Shown here: positions 1-7,241 of the stretch, piece after piece
How the letters are laid out: each line of letters starts with the position of its first letter
Numbering within the stretch: position 1 is the first letter of the stretch
Source of the DNA: PCC-6802 sp943367755
GTDB lineage: Bacteria > Cyanobacteriota > Cyanobacteriia > Pseudanabaenales > Pseudanabaenaceae
Direction of reading: 5' to 3'
DNA length: 64,000 nt
NCBI GenBank assembly: GCA_943367755.1
Contig: CALRKB020000008.1
Span: 62,001-126,000 of the forward strand
The notes under the pieces: generated by a model
What the model was told of the DNA's origin: nothing
The model's database searches: none
What the model saw: the letters and a program-made list of their open reading frames with translations, nothing else
Program-made: the position numbers and the translations under genes

Positions 1-516
1 GGACGGACTCAATATGGTAATAACAATACCTATTGCCACGATAACGATCTCAACTGGTTAGACTGGGAACTGCTCGAAGCTAACCTGGATATATTTCGGT
101 TTTTCAAGCAGTGTATCGCCTTCCGCAAAGCCCATCCAGTCTTGCGAAATCGATCGCACTTCCGCAACCAAGACTATGTTGGCAGTGGCTATGCCGATAT
201 TACCTGGCATGGCACCGAAGCTTGGCATGCTGACTGGTCAGATTCCAGCCGTACGCTTGCTTTTATGCTTTGCGGCAAGCATGCTAGAGAAGGTACAGTC
301 AAAGATAACTACATCTATGTAGCGATGAACATGCATTGGGAGGCCAATTGGTTTGAGATCCCTGGTCTGCCACCGGGGATGAAATGGCATGTGTTTGCGA
401 ACACAGGTGCCCCCTCGCCTGAGGATATCTGGGAGACTGGCAAAGAGCCGTTACTCTCCAATCAGTACGGTATTCTCCTAGGCGATCGCTCTGTAGCGAT
501 CTTGGTAGGTAAGTAG
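1..516 (+). CDS. glgX: Glycogen debranching enzyme GlgX/isoamylase-type, C-terminal part
   Basis: Partial gene, open from the first base in frame 1 to TAG at 514-516, about 171 residues. The start lies outside the window. Seen directly: the motif RTQYGNNNTYCHDNDLNW near residue 2 followed by LDWELL and FRKAHPVL, which match the C-terminal half of the GH13 glycogen debranching/isoamylase family. The remainder (EAWHADWSD, YVAMNMHWE, LPPGMKWHVFANTG) is the C-terminal beta-sandwich of these enzymes. The family hydrolyses alpha-1,6 branches of glycogen in the cytoplasm. Catalytic residues are upstream and cannot be checked. Assignment to GlgX rather than a close isoamylase relative is family-level inference. 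Confidence 0.88.
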   Translation, partial: GRTQYGNNNTYCHDNDLNWLDWELLEANLDIFRFFKQCIAFRKAHPVLRNRSHFRNQDYVGSGYADITWHGTEAWHADWSDSSRTLAFMLCGKHAREGTVKDNYIYVAMNMHWEANWFEIPGLPPGMKWHVFANTGAPSPEDIWETGKEPLLSNQYGILLGDRSVAILVGK

Positions 517-591
517 TTGTTTGTATAGTCAAATGCTGACCGCATAATTAGATCCAACAACTTTCAACTTCAATAAATAAATGAGGAAATT

Positions 592-909
592 ATGGCTTTT
601 AGTGCAGAACTAGAAATGACTGATGGCATTGCTAAAATCACTTTGTCAGGCGAACTAGATGCCAGTACAGCGAACATTTTTAAGGAAGAGATTGAAAAGG
701 CTGCCATTCCAGGTTTAAAGCACCTTGTGCTCTTGATGCAAGATTTGGAATACATGGCTAGTGCGGGTTTAAGAGTCTTGATCTTTGCCAAGCAAAAAAT
801 GGGTACTAATGTAGATATTTACATTATCAGTCCGCAAGAAACTGTCTTGGACACTTTAGTAAAAACTGGCTACGATCAGAGCGTGATCGTTCAGGATCGC
901 TATCCTTAA
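592..909 (+). CDS. STAS-domain anti-sigma factor antagonist
   Basis: A 105-residue single STAS domain of the SpoIIAA/RsbV type. Start ATG at 592, preceded by the purine-rich GAGGAAATT. The fold signature is visible: the beta strand GIAKITLSGELDAST, then LKHLVLLMQDLEYMASAGLRVL, where Ser57 sits at the position that the partner kinase phosphorylates in this family (usually DSSGL). Known role of the family: the unphosphorylated form binds the anti-sigma kinase and frees its target. The next two genes on the same strand encode a matching HATPase kinase and a PP2C phosphatase, so the three probably form one switch. The regulated target is not identifiable here. Confidence 0.88.
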   Translation: MAFSAELEMTDGIAKITLSGELDASTANIFKEEIEKAAIPGLKHLVLLMQDLEYMASAGLRVLIFAKQKMGTNVDIYIISPQETVLDTLVKTGYDQSVIVQDRYP

Positions 910-938
910 ATCAGCGCTTGAAGTTCAGTAATTAGATC

Positions 939-1004
939 GTAGGGGCAAGTTCAGCGATCGTATTTGTTAAATCACAAATATGCTTATCCAAAACCTGCCT
1001 CTAC
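939..1004. repeat. Dispersed hairpin repeat (GTAGGGGCAAGTT family), copy 1
   Basis: The intergenic stretch 910-1101 holds an imperfect inverted repeat: GTAGGGGCAAGTT at 939-951 and AAACCTGCCTCTAC at 991-1004, with a 39-nt loop. The same arms recur at 45961-46024, and a left arm alone occurs at 21350-21364. It is a small repeat element rather than a terminator, because no T-run follows. Confidence 0.6.
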
Positions 1005-1101
1005 AGCAACTGATCGCCGATCGCTAGTTGAAGTTTCTAGTTTTGCTGGCAGCTTCTTGATGCATCTAACCATGAGTCATGAGGTGAATTAACGCTTTAA
1101 T

Positions 1102-1533
1102 ATGGAACCATTAGTTGTAGAGGGTAAGCTAGATTCGTTGGGAGCGATCGCGCAGTATGTGATGAAATCAGCTACTGAAGCTGGTCTGGATAAGAAAGCT
1201 GCCTATAGTCTCCGCTTAGCCGTAGATGAAATTGCCACCAACATTATCATCCACGGTTACGAAGAGGCTGGTCTGGAGGGGAATGTAAGCGTCAGTGCTA
1301 ATATCGATCGGCACAGTTTAACAATTAGTTTAGAGGATAGCGCTATTCCCTACGATCCCAATATTAGGAATAAGCCTGAAGACCTGGATCGACATATAGA
1401 GCATCGACAGGTGGGAGGTCTGGGAGTATACCTGGCCTTAGAGGGTGTAGATCAGTTTTTGTATGAGTATGTGGGCGATCGCAATCGCAATATTTTTGTA
1501 GTGAATCGACCAAACCTTGCTGAGGATAATTAG
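1102..1533 (+). CDS. Anti-sigma regulatory serine kinase, HATPase_c_2 (RsbW-like)
   Basis: 143 residues. The GHKL ATPase N box is visible as LAVDEIATNIIIHGYEE (Glu and Asn for Mg-ATP), and the G box as VGGLGVYLALEGVDQFLYEY. This domain architecture is that of RsbW/SpoIIAB-type kinases, which phosphorylate a STAS antagonist and hold a partner protein. It lies between the STAS gene and the PP2C gene on the same strand. The phosphatase gene starts 7 nt after its stop, which supports co-transcription. Whether it binds a sigma factor or another effector is not shown; many cyanobacterial homologues have unknown partners. Confidence 0.87.
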   Translation: MEPLVVEGKLDSLGAIAQYVMKSATEAGLDKKAAYSLRLAVDEIATNIIIHGYEEAGLEGNVSVSANIDRHSLTISLEDSAIPYDPNIRNKPEDLDRHIEHRQVGGLGVYLALEGVDQFLYEYVGDRNRNIFVVNRPNLAEDN

Positions 1534-1540
1534 CAATACA

Positions 1541-3133
1541 ATGATTTCGTTAAACCTGAGCAAGCTAGTTGGGAAAAAAGAGACCGCCAGGATTATTAAT
1601 GATGTGGCGGCATCAATAGGCATTCCCGTTGGTATTTATAATACTGAAGGAAAGCTGTTGATGGGTGTTGATGATGAAGAGGCCACAGAAAGATTACCGA
1701 TCAAACTAAGTGATGAAATTGTGGGTTGGGTAAGTGGCGGTGAAAAAGCTAATGGCCTCGCCACGCTCTTATCATTTATGTCTGCCAAAGAGATTGAGAG
1801 AAAACAGCTTGCCGAAGAGATTTTGAATAAATATAAGGAAATTAATCTCTTCTATCAGCTCTCAGAAAAAATCACAGCTTCTTTGGAGCTACCTATAGTC
1901 TGTAATGTGATTATTGAAGAAGCTCGGAAACTGATCAAAACTACCAGTGGTTCGGTAATGTTGCTGAATAAAGAAACTGGGATGTTAGAGATTGTCTCCG
2001 CCTTCGGTCAAGCCACTCATACTAATGTGGTCTTAAAGCCTGGCGAAGGAATTGCTGGCAGCGTCTTCACCTCCGGTAGGGGTGAAATTGTCAATAATGT
2101 ATCCTCCGATCCGCGTTTTGTGGCAGGGGCAAATCCGGTCAGCTCCCTGATCTGCGCTCCGCTCAAAACCAGAACTAGCGTGATTGGTGTTGTTAATTTT
2201 AGCCAAAACGAACCGATTGATTACACCGCCGAGGATTTACAACTGCTGGCAACCCTAGCATCTCAAGCGGCACAGGCGATCGAAAATGCCGTTCTGCATG
2301 AGAGTCAGCTTAAGGATGCGGTAGCTCGTAATGAGATTGAGAAAGGGCGCAAAATGCAGAAAGACTTTCTGCCTGGTGAGATTTTGCAACCAACTGGATG
2401 GGAACTCGCTGCCCTATTTAAACCAGCACGAGAGGTAGCGGGTGACTTTTACGATACTTTTATGTTGCCCAGTGGTGGGGTTGGTCTGGTGATTGCCGAT
2501 GTCTGTGACAAAGGTGTAGGCTCTGCCTTGTTTATGGCCCTATTCCGCAGTCTAATTCGCGTCTTTTCCTCCAATATAGATTTAGTCGGCAGTGTGGCGA
2601 TCGCACCAACTCAGACCAGTAACTCTTCTGCGCAGCAACCCCTGACGATCAACCTCGATCATGTTAATGCGCTGGGAGCTGTGCGATTAACCAACGACTA
2701 CGTAGCCGAAAATCATAGCAATCTGAACATGTTTGCTACGCTTTTTTTTGGTGTGCTGGAACCCACAACCGGAATCTTGACCTATGTAAATGGTGGCCAC
2801 GAACCGCTGGTAATTTTGAATGCGGATGGCATCAGAGCCAGACTGAAGCCAACTGGCCCCGCCGTAGGCATGATGCCTAATATGAAGTTCCGCGTGCAGC
2901 AAATCTGCTTAGCACCAGGTGATATGCTGGTCGGCTATACGGATGGCGTGACAGAAGCCAAAAATCCTGACAGCAAATTCTTTACTGAACATAGATTGAT
3001 TGAGTTACTAGCTAACCCACCGGAATCTGCAAATGCTTTACTCGAAAGGATCGAGACCCATCTGACAAGGCACATAGACACCGCCGATCAATTCGATGAC
3101 ATCACTATGCTAGCCGTGCGACGTGCCCCTTAG
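1541..3133 (+). CDS. GAF-domain PP2C (SpoIIE/RsbU-type) serine phosphatase
   Basis: About 530 residues from ATG 1541; an upstream in-frame TTG at 1517 is less likely because it overlaps the previous gene. Order of domains: an N-terminal region of about 100 residues, a GAF domain at roughly 115-265 (SGSVMLLNKETGMLEIV, GEGIAGSVFTSGRGEIV), a short coiled linker, then a PP2C_SIGMA catalytic domain. Metal-binding motifs are visible: AGDFYDTF, IADVCDKGVGSALFMAL and a terminal DQFDDITMLAV. Family role: dephosphorylates the STAS antagonist in response to a signal sensed by GAF. Together with the two preceding genes it completes a partner-switching circuit. The GAF ligand is unknown. Confidence 0.88.
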   Translation: MISLNLSKLVGKKETARIINDVAASIGIPVGIYNTEGKLLMGVDDEEATERLPIKLSDEIVGWVSGGEKANGLATLLSFMSAKEIERKQLAEEILNKYKEINLFYQLSEKITASLELPIVCNVIIEEARKLIKTTSGSVMLLNKETGMLEIVSAFGQATHTNVVLKPGEGIAGSVFTSGRGEIVNNVSSDPRFVAGANPVSSLICAPLKTRTSVIGVVNFSQNEPIDYTAEDLQLLATLASQAAQAIENAVLHESQLKDAVARNEIEKGRKMQKDFLPGEILQPTGWELAALFKPAREVAGDFYDTFMLPSGGVGLVIADVCDKGVGSALFMALFRSLIRVFSSNIDLVGSVAIAPTQTSNSSAQQPLTINLDHVNALGAVRLTNDYVAENHSNLNMFATLFFGVLEPTTGILTYVNGGHEPLVILNADGIRARLKPTGPAVGMMPNMKFRVQQICLAPGDMLVGYTDGVTEAKNPDSKFFTEHRLIELLANPPESANALLERIETHLTRHIDTADQFDDITMLAVRRAP

Positions 3134-3174
3134 TAGAATGAGAGAACAATTCCGCCATAGGTAATGGCATCAGT

Positions 3175-4698
3175 ATGTCTAAATTTCCGTGGCTGCGATC
3201 GCTTATTTTTCTGCTAGTACTTGGCTCGGTGGCGGGCGTAGTCCTGGCAGTACTTAGGAGCCTGCTCGAGATATATCGCTTTATTGCCGATACATCCCCT
3301 TTGCTGGCTGCCTTAACGATCTTGCTAATCGCGGGATTATTGGTGGGTCTATTCTGGGCAATTTGGCGCTACTTTAAACTATTTCAGCGTCGCCCCAAAA
3401 AGCAACGTGCCGAACCAGAAGTATCGAGCAATAAGGTAGAAGCCGCTGGGGAAAATTTGTTGGCACTAGAGCAACAGGTGCGGCAAATTCAGGATGAGGT
3501 AATGCGGCAATCATTGCTGGAGCGATCGGAGGAGCTACGCCAAAACTTTGCGCGGCTAGAGTTACAGGTGGTGGTGTTTGGCGTGGGCTCGGCGGGTAAA
3601 ACCTCTCTGGTGAATGCCCTAATTGGCGAGCAAGTTGGGGAAGTGGGCGCACCTATGGGCACAACAAAAGTGGGGGAAGTATATGGGCCAGTTAAGATTA
3701 AGGGTTTAAAGTCTCCGATCGTAATTACCGATAGCCCTGGTATTTTAGAAGCGGGAGTAGCAGGTACAGAGCGAGAACGGCTCGCACGTCAGCTTGCCAC
3801 GGAAGCCGATCTGCTATTGTTTGTGGTCGATGACGATCTGCGTTCCTCGGAATATGCACCTCTTAAGGCTTTAGCGGTAATTGGCAAACGATCGCTGTTG
3901 GTCTTTAACAAAACTGATCGCTACACGAAGAGCGATCGCGAAATTCTGCTCGAACGTTTGCGCCAAAGAGTGAATGAATTTATTGAGCCGGAAGATGTGG
4001 TAGCGATCGCTGCTCGTCCTGCAATGCTGACCCTCGAATCTGGCGAAACGGTCACACCTCCACCGCGCTTGCAGGCATTACTGGCTAGAATGGTTGATAT
4101 TCTGCATTATGAAGGTGATGAGTTGGTTGCCGATAATATTCTGCTGAAATCCCAGCGATTGAGCGAGGAGGCGCGCGGCACGATTAATTCTGAGCGTCAG
4201 GTAAAGGCAGAAAAAGTCATTGAGCGCTTTCAGTGGTTGGTGGTGGGAGCGATTTTTGCCACCCCTTTGCCCGTGATTGACCTGTTGGCTACGGCTGCGA
4301 TTAACGCTCAGATGGTAGTAGAAATCGGTAAGATTTACGGTTGCGATATCGATTTGAAGCGCGGCAGGGAATTGGTAGGTTCTTTAAGCACAACGCTAGC
4401 CAGCCTCGGTATCGTTAAGGGCGTAGTCCAAATTATCAGTACTGCGATCTCGATTACGGTGGTTGGATATTTGCTCAAAGCGACGGTGCAGGCGGTGGCG
4501 GGTGCATATCTCACACGGATTGCAGGTGAGAGCTTTATCGAATATTTCAGTCGCGACCAGGACTGGGGTGACGGTGGGATAACAGAGGTGGTACAGCGAC
4601 AATTTCAGCTCAATCGCCGTGATGAATTTATGAAATCTTTTGTGAAGGAGGCAGTGAGCCGCGTGATGCAGTTATCTAAGACTACTGATAAGTACTGA
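3175..4698 (+). CDS. Membrane-anchored Era/YcjF-type GTPase with DUF697 tail
   Basis: 507 residues. Two hydrophobic helices near the N terminus (about residues 8-28 and 44-66) predict inner-membrane anchoring. The GTPase domain follows, with G1 VVFGVGSAGKTSLVNAL, switch threonines in MGTTKVGEV, G3 DSPG and G4 NKTD. The C-terminal part has further hydrophobic stretches (FQWLVVGAIFATPLPVIDLLA, LASLGIVKGVVQ) typical of DUF697. This fusion is common in cyanobacteria, but the cellular role is not established. It follows the phosphatase gene by about 40 nt, so co-transcription is possible. A stress- or membrane-linked function is only inference. Confidence 0.8.
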   Translation: MSKFPWLRSLIFLLVLGSVAGVVLAVLRSLLEIYRFIADTSPLLAALTILLIAGLLVGLFWAIWRYFKLFQRRPKKQRAEPEVSSNKVEAAGENLLALEQQVRQIQDEVMRQSLLERSEELRQNFARLELQVVVFGVGSAGKTSLVNALIGEQVGEVGAPMGTTKVGEVYGPVKIKGLKSPIVITDSPGILEAGVAGTERERLARQLATEADLLLFVVDDDLRSSEYAPLKALAVIGKRSLLVFNKTDRYTKSDREILLERLRQRVNEFIEPEDVVAIAARPAMLTLESGETVTPPPRLQALLARMVDILHYEGDELVADNILLKSQRLSEEARGTINSERQVKAEKVIERFQWLVVGAIFATPLPVIDLLATAAINAQMVVEIGKIYGCDIDLKRGRELVGSLSTTLASLGIVKGVVQIISTAISITVVGYLLKATVQAVAGAYLTRIAGESFIEYFSRDQDWGDGGITEVVQRQFQLNRRDEFMKSFVKEAVSRVMQLSKTTDKY

Positions 4699-4785
4699 TG
4701 CGTATCAGTCACAGGCGAACGAGTTGCACATATCCAATAAAACGTTATATCGTTAAATCAATAGTCGGATAAAGGCAAGGTTTCT

Positions 4786-6435
4786 ATGGCTGAGAATATG
4801 GTTGCACTTGTATTTACGGATCTGGTGAATTCCACGGCCATCAAGAACAACCTGCCTGGTAACAGTATTCGCGATCGCAACGAGACCTATCGAGATACGA
4901 TTCTGCTACCCCACAGACAACGCGTTACTGAATCGCTGCCTCAGTACGAGGGACGAGTGGTGGAAGAGCCGCCTGGTGATGGTTACTTTCTGGTGTTTCC
5001 CAATGCTATTCAGGCGGCGCAATGGGCAGTTGCGATCCAGAACAGTCATATTGACAATCCGATTCTGACTCCACTGGGAACGCTCGCTGTGAAAATTGGC
5101 GTACATATCGGTTCGCCACTGGTACATGGCAATCAATTCATCGGTCAGGAGGTCGATTATGCAGCTCGTGTAGCAGCGCTGGCAGTCGGCGAACAAATTC
5201 TGCTATCGGAAAGTACGGCGGCATTTGTGCGGAGCGCTCAAATCGGTGGCATCAAGCTCTATGCCCATGGCGATCGCGAATTGAAGGGAATTGGATCGGT
5301 ACCGATCTTTGAACTTTTGTATGCTGAAAGACCTCCCCATCCCCTCAAGGAAGATGGGCAGAAAAATTTACGTGGGGCTGACTCTGTTTCCCCGAATGGA
5401 GTTAAAACTGATACCAGGCTAGAATCGCCTGAAGGTCAGGTCGGGATTGACTCGGCCTTTTATGTCGCTTCGTCTTTCGAGGATCGGTGTTGTGAAGAAA
5501 TCCAGAAGCCTGGTTCGCTGATTCGGATCAAATCGCCTTGCAAGATGGGCAAATCCTCGCTGATGTTGAGAGTACTGGATCGCGCGGCAAAGTTGGGATA
5601 TCGCACGGTGGCGATCGACTTAGAACAAACAAATCAAAAATTCTTCAACGATCTCGATAAGTTTATGCAGTGGTTTTGCGCGACCGTGGGTAAACCGCTG
5701 GGTGTCAAAGTCAAGGTGGAAGAGTATTGGGACGATATTTTCGGCGCGAACGACAACAGTACGGATTATTTTGAGAAGTATTTGCTGAACGTTGACGATC
5801 GCCCGTTAGTATTAGCGATCGATAACTTCGATCGCGTGTTTAAATATGCAGATATCGAGACCGACTTCTGTGGCTTGTTGCGCGGCTGGCACGAGCGATC
5901 GCGCAGTAATAAGCTGTGGGGCAACCTGCGTTTAATTATCGTCCACTCCCAGGAACCCTACCTGCAAAAGGACATCAATCAATCTCCCTTTAACGTCGGC
6001 TTGCCCATTGAACTCAATGAATTTACTGCCGCACAGGTGAAGGATTTGATCGGGCGGCACGGGCTGACGTGGTCGGATCGCGATGTCGAGCAGTTCGGTC
6101 AGTTAATCGGCGGGCATCCCTATCTGGTGCGATCGGCGCTGTATCATCTGGCGGCAGGCGATCTGACCTTAGAGGAATTTCTGCGCACGGCACCTACTGA
6201 GGCGGGGATCTACTACAACCACTTGCTCGGTCACCTAAAGGCGTTAGAAGACCATCCCGATCTGGAAGCAGCTATCCAAAAAGTGGTCGCATCAGAACAG
6301 CCCGTGAGCTTGCGTTCGGCGGAAGCTTTTAAGTTAGATAGCATGGGTTTAGTGGTGCGCGTAGACAATAATGTCGCACCGCGCTGTTTGCTGTATAAGT
6401 TGTATTTTCGCGATCGCTTAGGATGTGAACTATGA
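4786..6435 (+). CDS. Class III nucleotide cyclase-like domain fused to AAA-like (PF14516) ATPase
   Basis: 549 residues. The N-terminal cyclase homology domain (about 5-180) has LVFTDLVNST with metal-binding Asp12 and GDGYFLVF with Asp65. Two positions are unusual. The residue three before the GD pair, normally the adenine-selecting Lys, is Glu61. The transition-state Asn in the VNxAxR motif is Asp124 (VDYAARV), although Arg128 is kept. The C-terminal half (about 215-549) is an AAA-like domain with Walker A CKMGKSSL near 252-259 and Walker B LVLAIDNFDRV. The product is therefore uncertain: cAMP, cGMP or none. The xisH gene starts 36 nt downstream. Related modules occur in the genes at 7242 and 35594. 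Confidence 0.8.
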   Translation: MAENMVALVFTDLVNSTAIKNNLPGNSIRDRNETYRDTILLPHRQRVTESLPQYEGRVVEEPPGDGYFLVFPNAIQAAQWAVAIQNSHIDNPILTPLGTLAVKIGVHIGSPLVHGNQFIGQEVDYAARVAALAVGEQILLSESTAAFVRSAQIGGIKLYAHGDRELKGIGSVPIFELLYAERPPHPLKEDGQKNLRGADSVSPNGVKTDTRLESPEGQVGIDSAFYVASSFEDRCCEEIQKPGSLIRIKSPCKMGKSSLMLRVLDRAAKLGYRTVAIDLEQTNQKFFNDLDKFMQWFCATVGKPLGVKVKVEEYWDDIFGANDNSTDYFEKYLLNVDDRPLVLAIDNFDRVFKYADIETDFCGLLRGWHERSRSNKLWGNLRLIIVHSQEPYLQKDINQSPFNVGLPIELNEFTAAQVKDLIGRHGLTWSDRDVEQFGQLIGGHPYLVRSALYHLAAGDLTLEEFLRTAPTEAGIYYNHLLGHLKALEDHPDLEAAIQKVVASEQPVSLRSAEAFKLDSMGLVVRVDNNVAPRCLLYKLYFRDRLGCEL

Positions 6436-6471
6436 TCTGAATTTTGTGAGATCTAATCAGCTTAATCCACT

Positions 6472-6888
6472 ATGCCAGCCCTTGACCTGTATCATAATGC
6501 CGCAAAGCAAGCCCTGATTAAAGATGGCTGGACGATCACGCACGATCCTCTCCACCTACGTTGGGGGCGAAAAGATATGTACGTCGATTTGGGCGCTAAA
6601 AGACTGATGATTGCAGAGCGATCGGAGCAGAAAATTGCTGTAGAAGTCAAAAGCTTTTTGGGCGTTTCTGAGATGCAAGCCTTCCGCGATGCTGTGGGAC
6701 AATTTGCCATTTATCGGGCTGTTTTAAGGCGCAGCTATCCAGATTATGTTCTCTATTTAGCAATTCGAGATGTTGTTTACGACTCATTTTTTGAAGAGCC
6801 TTTAGGCAAGATTTTAATTGAAGATGAAGGTTTGAAGCTAATCGTATTTGATGCTGAAAAGGAGGAGATTCTGCAATGGAAAAACTAG
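6472..6888 (+). CDS. xisH: XisH-family protein
   Basis: 138 residues matching the XisH family: MPALDLYHNAAKQALIKDGW at the start and the IAVEVKSFLG motif in the middle. The family has a PD-(D/E)XK nuclease-like fold, and EVK is the visible remnant of the catalytic strand. XisH was named for control of fdxN element excision in Anabaena, but homologues are widespread in cyanobacteria that lack that element. It overlaps xisI by 13 bases, so the two are translated together. No fdxN, xisF or excision site is visible here, so a role in element excision is not supported by context. Confidence 0.88.
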   Translation: MPALDLYHNAAKQALIKDGWTITHDPLHLRWGRKDMYVDLGAKRLMIAERSEQKIAVEVKSFLGVSEMQAFRDAVGQFAIYRAVLRRSYPDYVLYLAIRDVVYDSFFEEPLGKILIEDEGLKLIVFDAEKEEILQWKN

Positions 6889-7211
6889 CCAATTATCGCA
6901 AAATTATTCAATCGGTTTTGCTGTCATATACTGAAATTCCCTATTCTCATGGCGAATTAATTTGTAAGCCGATCTTTGATGAAATTCATGATAGCTACCT
7001 ATTAATGACTCTCGGCTGGGATCGTAAAACTCGCGTGCATGGCTGTTTAATTCATGTGGACATTATCAACGATAAGGTCTGGGTGCAACGAGATGAAACA
7101 GAAGACGGTGTTACCCTCGAATTTGTGGCGGCAGGCATTCCTGCTAGTGATATTGTGTTAGCCTTTCACCCTGTTGATGTACGTCCTTATACTGGCTATG
7201 CGATCGCCTAG
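6876..7211 (+). CDS. xisI: XisI-family protein
   Basis: 111 residues with the XisI family pattern: MEKLANYRKIIQSVLLSY, LMTLGWDRKTRVHGCLIHVDI, and the C-terminal GIPASDIVLAFHPVDVRPYT. The ATG lies inside the end of xisH, preceded by AAAGGAGGAG at about 6859-6868, a strong ribosome binding site. XisH and XisI are a conserved pair whose molecular activity is unresolved; XisI probably acts with or on the nuclease-like XisH. The flanking AAA-like signalling genes at 4786 and 7242 are on the same strand, so the pair may belong to a larger sensor or conflict module, which is inference. Confidence 0.88.
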   Translation: MEKLANYRKIIQSVLLSYTEIPYSHGELICKPIFDEIHDSYLLMTLGWDRKTRVHGCLIHVDIINDKVWVQRDETEDGVTLEFVAAGIPASDIVLAFHPVDVRPYTGYAIA

Positions 7212-7241
7212 CCATAACGAATTCAAAACGGTACTTTGCGG

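Noticed and set aside
6472..7211. XisH/XisI as evidence of an fdxN excision element
   Set aside because: No fdxN, xisF or element borders are present, and XisHI pairs are common without the element.
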